Positions 21,874 through 30,561 are shown, numbered from the stretch's first letter. The stretch: DNA of 30,914 bases from Aphodoplasma sp045541115 (GCA_045541115.1 JAZQIM010000005.1:1-30914), one strand, 5' to 3'. The notes: generated from the sequence alone by a model not told the origin. Made by a program: numbers and translations.

Positions 21874-22700
21874 AACAATCCGCCTCCCTCATTTTCTTTT
21901 TCGTATTTCGATGAAATTATCATTGAAATAATTATAAGAAGCATCAAAACGATTGACATAGTCGAGCCAAAATGCCAGTTATCGCTTCGTAAAAACTGGT
22001 CCTCAATTATGTTACCCATAAGCTGTATTGTGCGTCCACTTAATATATCAGAGATTGCAAACGTTGTAACGGCAGGCATAAATACCATTGTTATTCCTGA
22101 AATTACGCCCGGCAAAGACAAGGGGAAAGTAACTTTAAAGAACACCTTGCTTTTGCTTGCGCCGAGGTCGCTTGCCGCTTCAATGAGCGAATTATCCATT
22201 TTTATAAGAACGGAATGTATAGGAAGAATCATAAATGGCAGAAAGTTATATACCATACCAAATACGATTGAATATTCATGATACAAAAACTCAACGGTTT
22301 CAAAACCGAGAGCGCGAAGCAGTGTGTTAATAAGGCCGCCGTTATCAAGCAAAATAAGCCATGCGTATGTGCGCAAAAGAAGGCTCATCCACATTGGAAC
22401 GACCAATAGCAAAATTAGAAAGCTTTTGTTTTTAAATATAGTGCCTGAAAGAAAATATGCTACGGGATAGCCTATTAAAAGGCATATAACAGTAGAGATC
22501 GCCGCCATCCATATTGAACGCCAAAAAGCCGCCAAGAAAATGGGCGACGAAAAGAATTTATAAAAATTATCAAGTGAAAAGCTGACAGAGCCGTCCGGTG
22601 CTTCCACCGTAAATCCATAATATGCCACAAGCAAAAGCGGCACAACTATAAAAATAACTGCCCACACAAGATAAGGATAGGCGGCCAATGTTTTTTTCAT
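21870..22700 (-). CDS. potB: Polyamine ABC transporter permease PotB
   Basis: A 276-residue permease with about six helices and an EAA loop (IEAASDLGASKSKVFFKVTF). It pairs with PotC to form the translocation channel. Its ATG overlaps the potA TGA by one base (TGATG), and its end overlaps potC by 4 nt, indicating translational coupling. Confidence 0.93.
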   Translation of the reverse strand: MKKTLAAYPYLVWAVIFIVVPLLLVAYYGFTVEAPDGSVSFSLDNFYKFFSSPIFLAAFWRSIWMAAISTVICLLIGYPVAYFLSGTIFKNKSFLILLLVVPMWMSLLLRTYAWLILLDNGGLINTLLRALGFETVEFLYHEYSIVFGMVYNFLPFMILPIHSVLIKMDNSLIEAASDLGASKSKVFFKVTFPLSLPGVISGITMVFMPAVTTFAISDILSGRTIQLMGNIIEDQFLRSDNWHFGSTMSIVLMLLIIISMIISSKYEKENEGGGLF

Positions 22701-23743
22701 CAGGCTTCCTCCTTATGCATAATGTGTATATCAAACGGAACAACATTAAGTCCTACCATAGAGCCCGGCTCACTTGCAAGAGTCGAGTGTACCAAAAAGT
22801 CGAAATCGTTTGCGCTCACGCACATTTCGTAATGAACGCCTTTAAATATACATGACTTAACAACGCCGCAAAGAAGGCCGTCTTTTGCATCGACAACCTT
22901 TAGATCTTCCGGTCTTATTACGACGTCTACTTTTTCGTCGGGCAAAAAGCCTGTATCAACACATTCAAACTTGCGTCCGCAGAAGCTTACGAGCTTATCT
23001 TCGTGCATAATGCCGTCTATAATGTTTGATTCGCCGATAAAATCAGCAACAAAAGCATTTTGCGGCTCGTTATATATATCTTGCGGAGTGCCCTGCTGCA
23101 AAACTACGCCGTTATGCATTACGACGATAGTGTCAGACATTGTGAGAGCTTCTTCCTGGTCATGTGTAACATATACAAATGTAATACCTAAAGCCTGCTG
23201 AATATTTTTAAGCTCAATTTGCATATCTTTTCGAAGCTTTAAGTCAAGCGCGCCAAGCGGTTCGTCAAGCAAAAGAACTTCCGGTTCATTTACAAGAGCG
23301 CGTGCGATTGCAACACGCTGCTGCTGGCCGCCGGAGAGTGAATCGACATTTCTTTTTTCAAAGCCGTCAAGATTGACCATGCGAAGCATATTTTTTACTT
23401 TTTCATCGATTTGTGAAGAAGGCGTCTTTTTCAGACGAAGTCCAAACGCGATGTTTTCATATACGTCCATATGCGGAAAAAGTGCGTACTTTTGAAAAAC
23501 CGTATTGAGTTTACGCTTATACGGCGGTAAATTTGTAATATCGGTTTCATCATAATACACGTTGCCGCACGAAGGCTTTTCAAAGCCACCAATAATGCGC
23601 AGTGTCGTCGTTTTGCCACAGCCCGACGGGCCGAGCAACGTAACGAACGTGTGTCGGTCTATAGAAAGATTTAAATTTCTGAGCACTTCAGTGCTGTCAA
23701 AGCTTTTTGATACGTTATCAAGACGTATAATCTGTTTGGACAT
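22700..23743 (-). CDS. potA: Polyamine ABC transporter ATP-binding protein PotA
   Basis: A 347-residue ATPase that powers polyamine import. Walker A GPSGCGKTT, Q-loop TVFQKYALFPHM, signature LSGGQQQRVAIARAL, Walker B VLLLDEPLGALD and H-loop VTHDQEEA are intact. A C-terminal TOBE domain (about 240-347) is present. The start is preceded by GGGGAT. First gene of potABCD, with its own promoter in the 135-nt gap after ung. No upstream cupin-HTH regulator, which often precedes potABCD in Firmicutes, is present. Confidence 0.95.
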   Translation of the reverse strand: MSKQIIRLDNVSKSFDSTEVLRNLNLSIDRHTFVTLLGPSGCGKTTTLRIIGGFEKPSCGNVYYDETDITNLPPYKRKLNTVFQKYALFPHMDVYENIAFGLRLKKTPSSQIDEKVKNMLRMVNLDGFEKRNVDSLSGGQQQRVAIARALVNEPEVLLLDEPLGALDLKLRKDMQIELKNIQQALGITFVYVTHDQEEALTMSDTIVVMHNGVVLQQGTPQDIYNEPQNAFVADFIGESNIIDGIMHEDKLVSFCGRKFECVDTGFLPDEKVDVVIRPEDLKVVDAKDGLLCGVVKSCIFKGVHYEMCVSANDFDFLVHSTLASEPGSMVGLNVVPFDIHIMHKEEA

Positions 23744-23816
23744 TTATCGATCCCCTATCATATCGCGCAAAGTCGATTTATTTTCATATAATATAATAAT
23801 AAAGTGTACAGATACA

Positions 23817-23845
23817 AATATATATCGTTTTATGCTAAAAGTCAA
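23817..23845 (-). promoter_or_regulatory. Promoter of potABCD
   Basis: Minus strand: TTGACT (23845-23840), 17-nt spacer, TATATT (23822-23817). Confidence 0.7.
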
Positions 23846-23878
23846 TGGTTTTTGCACATTTTGTCGATAAATTTGAAG

Positions 23879-24553
23879 CTATATATTCTCGATTTGCCAG
23901 TCAATTGGCTCTTTACCTATTTTAAGTAAAATTTCGTTTGTGCATGAAAAATGTCGGCAACCGAAAAATCCGCGCGAAGCAGAGAGCGGAGATGGGTGCG
24001 GCGCAGTGAGAATATGGTGCTGCGGAGCGGTTATAAGCGACATTTTGCTTTTAGCGTTTGCACCCCATAATAAAAAGATTATGCCGTCACTACGCTCATT
24101 AAGAAGAGAGATTATTTTATCGGTAAAATACTCCCAGCCTTTATCCTTGTGAGAGTTTGGCATGCCTGCTCTCACGGTGAGAGCTGTATTTAAAAGAAGC
24201 ACGCCCTGATCTGCCCACTTTTTGAGATAGCCGTTATTTGGCACATAGCAGCCGCAGTCATCACAAAGCTCTTTATATATGTTAACAAGGCTTTTCGGCG
24301 TGGCGATTCCTTTTTGGACTGAAAAAGCAAGGCCGTGAGCCTGTTTTTCGCCATGGTATGGGTCCTGACCAAGAATTACGACGCGCACATCTTTATATGC
24401 AGTATATTTTAATGCGTTAAATATTGAGTACATATCGGGATATACTGTGGCGCTCTTGTATTCGTTTGCGAGAAATGCGCGCAGGGCTTTATAGTATGGT
24501 TTGTCAAATTCGCCGCGCAAAAGCGCATCCCAATCGTTTCCGATATTAACCAT
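23879..24553 (-). CDS. ung: Uracil-DNA glycosylase (family 1)
   Basis: A 224-residue DNA repair enzyme that removes uracil from DNA. The catalytic water-activating motif GQDPYHGEKQAHGLAFSV, FLLWGANAKSK, and the leucine-loop motif HPSPLSASRGFFGC are complete. Length matches the family. AAGGAGG precedes the ATG. It is 18 nt downstream of the parvulin-type gene and probably shares its transcript. Confidence 0.96.
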   Translation of the reverse strand: MVNIGNDWDALLRGEFDKPYYKALRAFLANEYKSATVYPDMYSIFNALKYTAYKDVRVVILGQDPYHGEKQAHGLAFSVQKGIATPKSLVNIYKELCDDCGCYVPNNGYLKKWADQGVLLLNTALTVRAGMPNSHKDKGWEYFTDKIISLLNERSDGIIFLLWGANAKSKMSLITAPQHHILTAPHPSPLSASRGFFGCRHFSCTNEILLKIGKEPIDWQIENI

Positions 24554-24571
24554 TAAAAAGCCTCCTTAAGA

Positions 24572-25765
24572 TCATATATTATTATATACATCGTGATTTA
24601 TATATACATATGCTCTTGAAATTCTTGGCTCGACTACCTTGTAGTATGCCTCGTTTCGAAGAGAGTTGAAGATGCTTTCTCTCACCTTTTCAAAATCTTC
24701 ATATGTTATAAGACGGTCTTCTACATATAAGATGTGGTATCCGAGTTCACTTTCGAAAACCTCGCTCATCTCGCCTTTTTCCATAGAAAACGCCATATTT
24801 TCAACTGCCGTTACCATCTCTCCGCGCCCAAACACATATCCGTCGGGATAAGCCTTAAGTCCGGCATCTTCGGAATAAAGAAACATCATCTCATCAAAAT
24901 CAGCTTCGCCATTTTTAATTTTGTTATATATCCCCTGCAGCTTGTTTTCCTTTTGAGCGCGAAGATTGTTTGAAAGAAGATAGCCCGAATCGTCTGTCAT
25001 TGACAGGAAAATGTGCTTTGCCTTCACTTTCTCGACCTTGTATACTTCTATATTTTCATGGTAGTAATCTATAAGGTCATATACGGTAATCTCATCTGTC
25101 ATAATATCGGCAAGCTTGCTGCGAAGTGCGTAATTCTTTTGTATTTCATAATAAACATCGTACGAAACACCATTTTGTAAAAGCAGCTGCTTAAATGCAT
25201 CCATACCGCCGTATTTTTCGGCATAAGTCTGTGCGGTCTGGTCGATTTGTTTAAGCTCATCTGCAAAAAGCGTTACACCAAGCTCTTGCGCATATTGATT
25301 TGTAATTTCCATCGCAACGACCTCGCCGCGCACAAAGTCTTTAAAGTCGTTGTATCCATCGCCTGTCGGGATAAATCCGCCGGCGTTTAATTTGTACCAG
25401 TTAATCATCTGTGAAAAGAAGTCAACGCGTACAGGGCGACCGTTTACAAGAAATGCGACTTCTTTGCTCATTGCCTGCGCTTCACCTTTTTCTCTTATTA
25501 TTACGCTTTGTGTTGCCTCATCATATGTAACAACTTTATTCATATAGGAAGAAAAGTCACGCAGCGGTACGTACGTTCTGCCATTATAAACGAGGTTGTC
25601 AATATCGATCGGTGTGTCGCCCAGATATATATTCATCTTCCCTAAAATGACGCTTATGTTTTCGTATATGTCATCTGCATAAACGCCGCCTGTGCAGAGA
25701 ATTGCGCACACCATAAATCCTATCATAAATCCGCGCAAAGTTTTATTTTTAAGCAATTTTTTCAT
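24572..25765 (-). CDS. Exported parvulin-type peptidyl-prolyl isomerase with a copper-amine-oxidase-N stalk domain
   Basis: 397 residues from the ATG at 25765; an in-frame TTG three codons upstream lies too close to the AAAGGGA site. A signal peptide or anchor (about 8-30) has no clear lipobox. A copper amine oxidase N-like domain (about 32-95: a VYNGRTYVPLRDFSSYM block) follows. Next comes a SurA/PrsA-like helical chaperone region (about 105-235), then a PpiC rotamase domain (about 240-355) with KAKHIFL, FDEMMFLYSED, GYVFGRGEMV and ELGYHILYVEDR. PrsA-like proteins help exported proteins fold at the membrane surface. The stalk-domain fusion is uncommon in model PrsA. It heads a unit with ung, under a good promoter. 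Confidence 0.87.
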   Translation of the reverse strand: MKKLLKNKTLRGFMIGFMVCAILCTGGVYADDIYENISVILGKMNIYLGDTPIDIDNLVYNGRTYVPLRDFSSYMNKVVTYDEATQSVIIREKGEAQAMSKEVAFLVNGRPVRVDFFSQMINWYKLNAGGFIPTGDGYNDFKDFVRGEVVAMEITNQYAQELGVTLFADELKQIDQTAQTYAEKYGGMDAFKQLLLQNGVSYDVYYEIQKNYALRSKLADIMTDEITVYDLIDYYHENIEVYKVEKVKAKHIFLSMTDDSGYLLSNNLRAQKENKLQGIYNKIKNGEADFDEMMFLYSEDAGLKAYPDGYVFGRGEMVTAVENMAFSMEKGEMSEVFESELGYHILYVEDRLITYEDFEKVRESIFNSLRNEAYYKVVEPRISRAYVYINHDVYNNI

Positions 25766-25817
25766 ATTTATCAAATCCCTTTATGTAATATACTTTTGTG
25801 TAAAAATCTCCAAATAT

Positions 25818-25846
25818 ATTATAACATGTTTTGCAAGCGCTCTCAA
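25818..25846 (-). promoter_or_regulatory. Promoter of the parvulin gene-ung unit
   Basis: Minus strand: TTGAGA (25846-25841), 17-nt spacer, TATAAT (25823-25818). Confidence 0.72.
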
Positions 25847-25899
25847 GTGCGCATCTTTTGCCAAAAGGCGCGAAAAGCATGGTAAATCGGCATTTTCGG

Positions 25900-26180
25900 A
25901 CATTTTTACAGTTTGTTTACATATTCGATACAAAATAATGTAAAGAAAAAAGCTTACTGTGGACAGAATTATGTAAACATGAGCATTGTGAATAAAAGCA
26001 TGTGGAAACCGCAAAAACATGTGGATAACTCTGTGAAAATGTGAGAAAGTCGCATTGGTTTAAAAAAGTTTTGCACATTTTACATGGAAAAGCATATGAA
26101 TAAGTGGAAAAGGAGTTTTCTTGTAATATGCCTGTAAAGATATTATGTAAACAAAACTATGAAAAATCCACATGATAACA
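25900..26180. other. Gene-free DnaA-box-like cluster, candidate replication origin or DnaA-binding locus
   Basis: The 498-nt gap 25766-26264 holds no credible gene. It contains repeated TGTGNAWAA-type 9-mers: TGTGAATAA (25987), TGTGGATAA (26020, exact DnaA box) and TTTTGCACA (26069, inverse strand) fit the relaxed consensus. TGTGGAAAC (26001), TGTGAAAAT (26032), TGTGAGAAA (26040) and AGTGGAAAA (26103) have one mismatch each. TGTGGACAG (25958) and AAATCCACA (26164) are weaker. ATGTAAACA occurs three times (25971, 26145, and inverted at 25914). The cluster, and two parS sites 8 kb away, suggest an origin-type element, but dnaA is not here and no unwinding element was proven. Confidence 0.5.
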
Positions 26181-26228
26181 GAGCGTGTCATGTCTTAATT
26201 TAAGAAATTTTAAAGAAAAATGCAGCGC

Positions 26229-26254
26229 AAAAAAAGGCAAACGATGTTTGCCTT
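26229..26254 (-). terminator. Terminator of nth
   Basis: AAGGCAAAC (26234-26242) pairs perfectly with GTTTGCCTT (26246-26254) across 3 nt. On the minus strand it is followed by a run of T residues (26235-26229). It is 11 nt after the nth stop. Confidence 0.88.
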
Positions 26255-26264
26255 CAAAATTTAT

Positions 26265-26891
26265 TTATAGTACGCGCTTGCAGCCTGCTTTCACAGGACA
26301 ATTTTCACATTTAGGTCTTCGTGCCGTGCAGTATTCGCGTCCGAGCAGCACAAGTTGGTGGCAGAATTTGGAGCTGTAGTCTGGCGAAACAATTTTTCGC
26401 AAATCTGTTTCGATTTTGGTCGGGTCAGTATTTTTTGTGAGCCCCATGCGAAAGCTTAAGCGTTTTGCGTGAGTATCGACGACGATGGCGCTCTTGCCAA
26501 AAATATCGCCGACAATAAGGTTTGCAATTTTTCGTCCGACGCCTGAAAGAGTAACGAGCTCATCGATGCTGTCGGGAACATTGCCGTTATATTCGGTGCA
26601 TATACGCTTTGCGCTGGCGATTATGTTTTTTGCCTTGTGATTATAAAAGCCTGTCGAGCGGATATAGCTTTGTAATTCGCTCTCGTCTGCGTCGGCAAAG
26701 TCATATACGGTTTTATATTTTTTAAAAAGGGCAGGAGTTACCATGTTGACGCGCTTGTCGGTGCATTGTGTAGCTAAAATCGCTGACACAAGAAGCTCCC
26801 ATGCATCGCGCGATGTAAGTGTGCAGTCTGCATCGGGGTATGTGTTTTCAAGTCCTTCTTTTATAAGAAGAAGTCTCTCTTTTCTTGTCAT
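26265..26891 (-). CDS. nth: Endonuclease III
   Basis: A 208-residue base-excision repair DNA glycosylase and AP lyase for oxidised pyrimidines. The ATG at 26891 is chosen because AAAGGAG lies 7 nt before it and MTRKERLLLIKEGLE is the normal start; the frame is open 37 codons further upstream. The helix-hairpin-helix (LVTLSGVGRKIANLIVG) carries the catalytic Lys, and VDTHAKRLSFRMGL carries the catalytic Asp. The C-terminal [4Fe-4S] cluster ligands are complete (C-x6-C-x2-C-x5-C in YCTARRPKCENCPVKAGC). It is divergent from glyA. Confidence 0.96.
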   Translation of the reverse strand: MTRKERLLLIKEGLENTYPDADCTLTSRDAWELLVSAILATQCTDKRVNMVTPALFKKYKTVYDFADADESELQSYIRSTGFYNHKAKNIIASAKRICTEYNGNVPDSIDELVTLSGVGRKIANLIVGDIFGKSAIVVDTHAKRLSFRMGLTKNTDPTKIETDLRKIVSPDYSSKFCHQLVLLGREYCTARRPKCENCPVKAGCKRVL

Positions 26892-26904
26892 CTCAAAGCT
26901 CCTT

Positions 26905-26918
26905 TCACATATATGTGA
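26905..26918. promoter_or_regulatory. 14-bp perfect palindrome in the nth leader
   Basis: TCACATATATGTGA lies directly upstream of the nth Shine-Dalgarno. It could be an operator or a small RNA hairpin; no known regulator is assigned. Confidence 0.4.
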
Positions 26919-26989
26919 CAAAAGATGCCTATAAAATATATTAAAAACCAAAATATTTTGTAATATTGTAATAATTATATCAAAAACAC

Positions 26990-27018
26990 TTGCGAATGAC
27001 AAGAAATAAAAGTATAAT
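26990..27018 (+). promoter_or_regulatory. Promoter of glyA
   Basis: TTGCGA (26990-26995), 17-nt spacer, TATAAT (27013-27018), about 50 nt before the start codon. Confidence 0.75.
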
Positions 27019-27067
27019 ATATGTGTAAAAGATAAACAGATAATACAAGAAAAGGAGAATATAGAGT

Positions 27068-28306
27068 ATGTTTCATTTTGAACTAATGCAAAAACATGAC
27101 CCCGAAATCTATGAGGCGGTGCAAAAGGAGCTTGGCAGACAGCAAAACAAAATCGAGCTTATTGCTTCGGAAAACTTTGTGAGCGAAGTTGTTATGGAAG
27201 CAAACGGCACTCCGCTTACAAATAAATATGCAGAAGGATATCCGGGCAAGAGATATTATGGCGGCTGCGAATATGTAGACGTTGTTGAAAATCTTGCAAT
27301 CGAGAGAGCAAAGAAGATTTTTGGTGCAGAGCATGCAAACGTACAACCGCATTCCGGCGCACAGGCTAATATGGCAGTATTTTTTGCGGTGCTTAACCCC
27401 GGTGATACTGTACTTAGTATGAGCCTTGCACACGGCGGACACCTAAGTCACGGCAGCCCTGTAAACATGTCGGGAAAATACTTTAATATTGTACCGTACG
27501 GCGTTAGCGAAAAAGAAAATGTAATTGATTATGAAGAAGTTCGCGCACTTGCGCTCGAGCATAAGCCGAAGCTTATTTTAGCAGGCGCAAGCGCATACCC
27601 GAGAACGATAGATTTTGAAAAGTTTGCAGCAATCGCAAAGGAAGTCGGCGCATACTTTATGGTGGACATGGCGCACATTGCAGGTCTTGTTGCGGCAGGA
27701 CTTCATCCAAATCCCGTTCCGTATGCTGATTTTGTTACAACAACAACACATAAGACACTTCGCGGACCGCGTGGCGGACTTATCTTGTGCAAAGAAGAGC
27801 ATGCAAAGGCAGTAAACAAGGCGATTTTCCCGGGAATACAGGGTGGACCGCTTATGCATACAATAGCTGCAAAGGCAGTATGCTTCAAGGAAGCGCTTAC
27901 AGACGAATTTAAGCAGTATCAAGCGCAAGTAGTTAAAAACGCAAAGGCGCTATCGGAAGAGCTTGTTAATCAGGGCTTTAAGCTTGTGAGTGGCGGCACA
28001 GACAACCACCTTATGCTTGTTGACCTTACGCAGACAGGCGTTACAGGTAAGGAAGCCGAGAAAATGCTTGATGAAGTTGGAATTACAGTAAACAAAAACG
28101 CAATTCCGTTTGACACACAAAGTCCGTTTATTACAAGCGGTATAAGAATCGGTACACCTGCGATGACATCGCGTGGATTCGATGAAGAAGATGCGCGTGA
28201 GGTTGCAAAGCTTATTAAGCTTACTCTTACAGAGTTTGATGCAAAGGCAGATGAAGTAAGACAAAGAGTTGCGGCCCTTTGCGAAAAGCACCCTCTCTAT
28301 GCATAA
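27068..28306 (+). CDS. glyA: Serine hydroxymethyltransferase
   Basis: A 412-residue PLP enzyme that interconverts serine and glycine while loading one-carbon units on tetrahydrofolate. N-terminal ELIASENFVS, the NKYAEGYPGKRYYGG block, NVQPHSGAQAN, VDMAHIAGLVAAG and the PLP-lysine motif TTTTHKTLRGPRGG are all intact. An AAAGGAG site precedes the ATG. It is followed by a YkgJ-like gene on the same strand. No purine or glycine riboswitch was seen in the roughly 50-nt leader. Confidence 0.97.
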   Translation: MFHFELMQKHDPEIYEAVQKELGRQQNKIELIASENFVSEVVMEANGTPLTNKYAEGYPGKRYYGGCEYVDVVENLAIERAKKIFGAEHANVQPHSGAQANMAVFFAVLNPGDTVLSMSLAHGGHLSHGSPVNMSGKYFNIVPYGVSEKENVIDYEEVRALALEHKPKLILAGASAYPRTIDFEKFAAIAKEVGAYFMVDMAHIAGLVAAGLHPNPVPYADFVTTTTHKTLRGPRGGLILCKEEHAKAVNKAIFPGIQGGPLMHTIAAKAVCFKEALTDEFKQYQAQVVKNAKALSEELVNQGFKLVSGGTDNHLMLVDLTQTGVTGKEAEKMLDEVGITVNKNAIPFDTQSPFITSGIRIGTPAMTSRGFDEEDAREVAKLIKLTLTEFDAKADEVRQRVAALCEKHPLYA

Positions 28307-28334
28307 ATCATTGCCAAATAAAATGCGGTACAAA

Positions 28335-28865
28335 ATGACAGACGCAAGAAAAATTTATGCACAGGCGTGGCAGATACTTGAAAATCTGACACCGCTTAAA
28401 ATAGATTGCGGACAGCTTTGCGGCGGAGCTTGCTGTGATGATGGCGGCCACGACGATGCCGGGATGTATCTTTTTTATAAAGAAGAGATAATGTATGAAG
28501 ATGCACCTAGTTGGATTTGTATTGAGGAATCGGAGTTTTTATACGGCGATAATGACGAAAAAACACTGATTGCGATGTGCAAAGGCAAATGTGACAGAAG
28601 TATGAGGCCGCTTGCGTGCAGGATTTTTCCTTTGACGCCTTATAAAAAAGAAGGCGAAAAGCTGCGCATAATTATGGATCCGCGTGCGCGCGCCATGTGT
28701 CCTCTTGCAAAGGCGATGAAAATAGAAGACCTTGATGAGCGGTTTGTGCGTGCAGTAGAGCTGATTTTTAGCGTGCTTATAAAAGAGCGTCACATCGAGG
28801 AGTTTATAATTGAGCTGTCATATTTATTAGAAGAAACGGCGACGTTTTTTGGAGAAAAAATATAA
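28335..28865 (+). CDS. YkgJ-family cysteine cluster (zinc/iron-chelating) protein
   Basis: About 176 residues of a family with a conserved Cys cluster: CGQLCGGACC near the N-terminus and CKGKCDRSMRPLACRIFPLTPY in the middle, with a later Cys in RAMCPLAKAM. This is the CxxCxxxCC pattern assigned to zinc/iron-chelating YkgJ-like proteins; the biochemical role is unknown. The start is uncertain. ATG 28335 puts the first Cys about 25 residues in, as I recall for relatives, but it has no Shine-Dalgarno. ATG 28323 and ATG 28299 (overlapping the glyA stop) and a TTG at 28269 are alternatives. Translation is probably coupled to glyA. Confidence 0.82.
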   Translation: MTDARKIYAQAWQILENLTPLKIDCGQLCGGACCDDGGHDDAGMYLFYKEEIMYEDAPSWICIEESEFLYGDNDEKTLIAMCKGKCDRSMRPLACRIFPLTPYKKEGEKLRIIMDPRARAMCPLAKAMKIEDLDERFVRAVELIFSVLIKERHIEEFIIELSYLLEETATFFGEKI

Positions 28866-28875
28866 ATAGCAAACA

Positions 28876-28912
28876 AAAAAGGAACGACGATGTGTCGTTC
28901 CTTTTTATTGTA
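28876..28912. terminator. Bidirectional terminator
   Basis: AAAAAGGAACGAC (28876-28888) pairs perfectly over 13 bp with GTCGTTCCTTTTT (28894-28906). It serves the glyA unit and the converging DUF975 gene. Confidence 0.9.
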
Positions 28913-28923
28913 TTAAAGAAAAA

Positions 28924-29583
28924 TTAGTCTTCCGGAATTTCGGCTACGGGTGCTTCAATAACTTCTTCTGCAATTTCAGCAGCCGGTGCGTCAACAACTA
29001 CAGAAGGAGTTTTCTTAATCTTGTTATAGAAGTTAACTAATGTTGCCTGCATATATGGCTCTACATAGATAGCTGCAAGCCCAAAAGTAACAGAAACAAG
29101 AAGTAACCAGCCAATAAATGATAGGTATAAAACGAATAAGTCGCTCTTGTGACCGTGCATAATTTCTTTACTTTCTTTGAGCGCTTCTCTCGCGGTCATG
29201 TGTGGGTTTTCGGCAAGAATATACATACTCATTGAGTATGAAAGAGCCTTGATAATTCCGGGAATGACGAAAAGAAGTGACCATAAGTAAATAAATACCG
29301 ATATTAAGATGTTTAGCCACAAAGCTTTTCCAAAAACATCAAAACCTTTTAGCAAGTCGCCAAAAGCCGGCTTTGTTCCGTAGTTTACCAATTCAAGATA
29401 AATCATGCAAAATGAAATTCCGATTGCCGGTGAAGCGACCATAACAACAAGAGCTCCGAGAGCCGGAATCGAAGCGACGATAGAGGCAGCAATAATAAAC
29501 ACAAGTGTGATTAAAAATAAGATGCCTATGTTCCCTTTGATTTGCGACTTTGCTGCCGCTTTGATTTCTGCGCGTGTGAACAT
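28924..29583 (-). CDS. DUF975 family membrane protein
   Basis: 219 residues with about five membrane helices. The family features are an N-terminal helix MFTRAEIKAAAKSQIKGN, the central ALSYSMSMYILAENPHMTAREAL and SKEIMHGHKSDLFVLYLSF then GWLLL, and the ending VEPYMQATLVNFYNKI. This matches DUF975, an integral membrane family of unknown function widespread in Firmicutes. An acidic, Ala/Val/Pro-rich tail (about 190-219, EEVIEAPVAEIPED) is an added low-complexity extension. AAGGGGG precedes the ATG. Confidence 0.85.
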   Translation of the reverse strand: MFTRAEIKAAAKSQIKGNIGILFLITLVFIIAASIVASIPALGALVVMVASPAIGISFCMIYLELVNYGTKPAFGDLLKGFDVFGKALWLNILISVFIYLWSLLFVIPGIIKALSYSMSMYILAENPHMTAREALKESKEIMHGHKSDLFVLYLSFIGWLLLVSVTFGLAAIYVEPYMQATLVNFYNKIKKTPSVVVDAPAAEIAEEVIEAPVAEIPED

Positions 29584-29617
29584 TAAATTTCCCCCTTAAA
29601 AGTTTTTTTGTATTTTT

Positions 29618-29646
29618 AGAATATATCAATATAGAAAAAATGTCAA
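29618..29646 (-). promoter_or_regulatory. Promoter of the DUF975 gene
   Basis: Minus strand: TTGACA (29646-29641), 17-nt spacer, TATTCT (29623-29618). Confidence 0.72.
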
Positions 29647-29688
29647 TAAAGATGTATAGAAAAGTCGTAATTTGTCAAATCACAAAAC

Positions 29689-30561
29689 TTACTTAATTAC
29701 ATCGCAAAGGGCATCGGAAAGCGCGCAAAACTGCTCAAGGGATAATTCTTCGCCGCGTGCGTTCTCGCCAAAGCCAAGGTTTTGCACAATGTTTTTAATA
29801 TCTTCCTTTGATGCGGCAAACATTCCGGAGCCGCACAGTGCGTTTACAAGTGTTTTTCTGCGCTGGCCAAAAGCGGCACGAACGGTTTTGAAAAAAGCCT
29901 TTTCGCTTTTTGGCTCTACCGGTGGCTTGTCGCGCATTTTGAGCTTTACAACGGCGGAGTCAACTTTTGGTGGCGGCATAAAAGAGCTTGCCGGCACATT
30001 TACAACGAGCTCGGCTATGCAGTGATATGCGACGAGCACAGAAAGCGACGAATAATTTTTAGTCTTTGGGCCTGCGCAAAGTCGCTGTGCCACTTCTTTT
30101 TGCACCATTACAACAATGTTTTTGACGTGGAGAGTTTCATCTTCTAAAAGACGAGTCAAAATTGGTGTTGTTATATAATAAGGAAGGTTTGCGGCAACAG
30201 AGACGTCTGCACAATCAGAAAACTTGCTTTCTATAAGTGCGGACAGGTCTGTTTTTAAAACGTCGCCATTTATTATTTCGACGTTATCGCATTCGCACAG
30301 AGTTTCGTCGAGAACGGGCAGAAGACGCGTGTCAATTTCGATTGCTGCAACTTTTTTTGCGGCGCCTGAAAGTGAGGATGTAAGAACGCCTATGCCGGGG
30401 CCAATTTCGAGTGCGCCGCTGTCTTGTGTAAGTTCGGCCGCTTCTACAATTCTGTCGAGAACATTCTGGTCTAAAAGGAAGTTCTGACCAAGCCCCTTGC
30501 TCATGTTAAAACCGTATTTCTTCCTAATATATTGTATGGTTTGTATAGATGTTAAATTCAT
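29689..30561 (-). CDS. rsmA: 16S rRNA dimethyladenosine transferase
   Basis: A 290-residue SAM-dependent methyltransferase (KsgA) that dimethylates two adjacent adenosines in the 3' terminal helix of 16S rRNA, a late step in small-subunit assembly. GLGQNFLLDQNVLDRI, the SAM-binding motif LEIGPGIGVLT, and the catalytic NLPYYITTPIL are intact, with the C-terminal FGQRRKTLVNAL block. GAGGAG precedes the ATG. It lies just behind and divergent from a probable rRNA promoter, and the gene is also origin-proximal in B. subtilis. Confidence 0.96.
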   Translation of the reverse strand: MNLTSIQTIQYIRKKYGFNMSKGLGQNFLLDQNVLDRIVEAAELTQDSGALEIGPGIGVLTSSLSGAAKKVAAIEIDTRLLPVLDETLCECDNVEIINGDVLKTDLSALIESKFSDCADVSVAANLPYYITTPILTRLLEDETLHVKNIVVMVQKEVAQRLCAGPKTKNYSSLSVLVAYHCIAELVVNVPASSFMPPPKVDSAVVKLKMRDKPPVEPKSEKAFFKTVRAAFGQRRKTLVNALCGSGMFAASKEDIKNIVQNLGFGENARGEELSLEQFCALSDALCDVIK

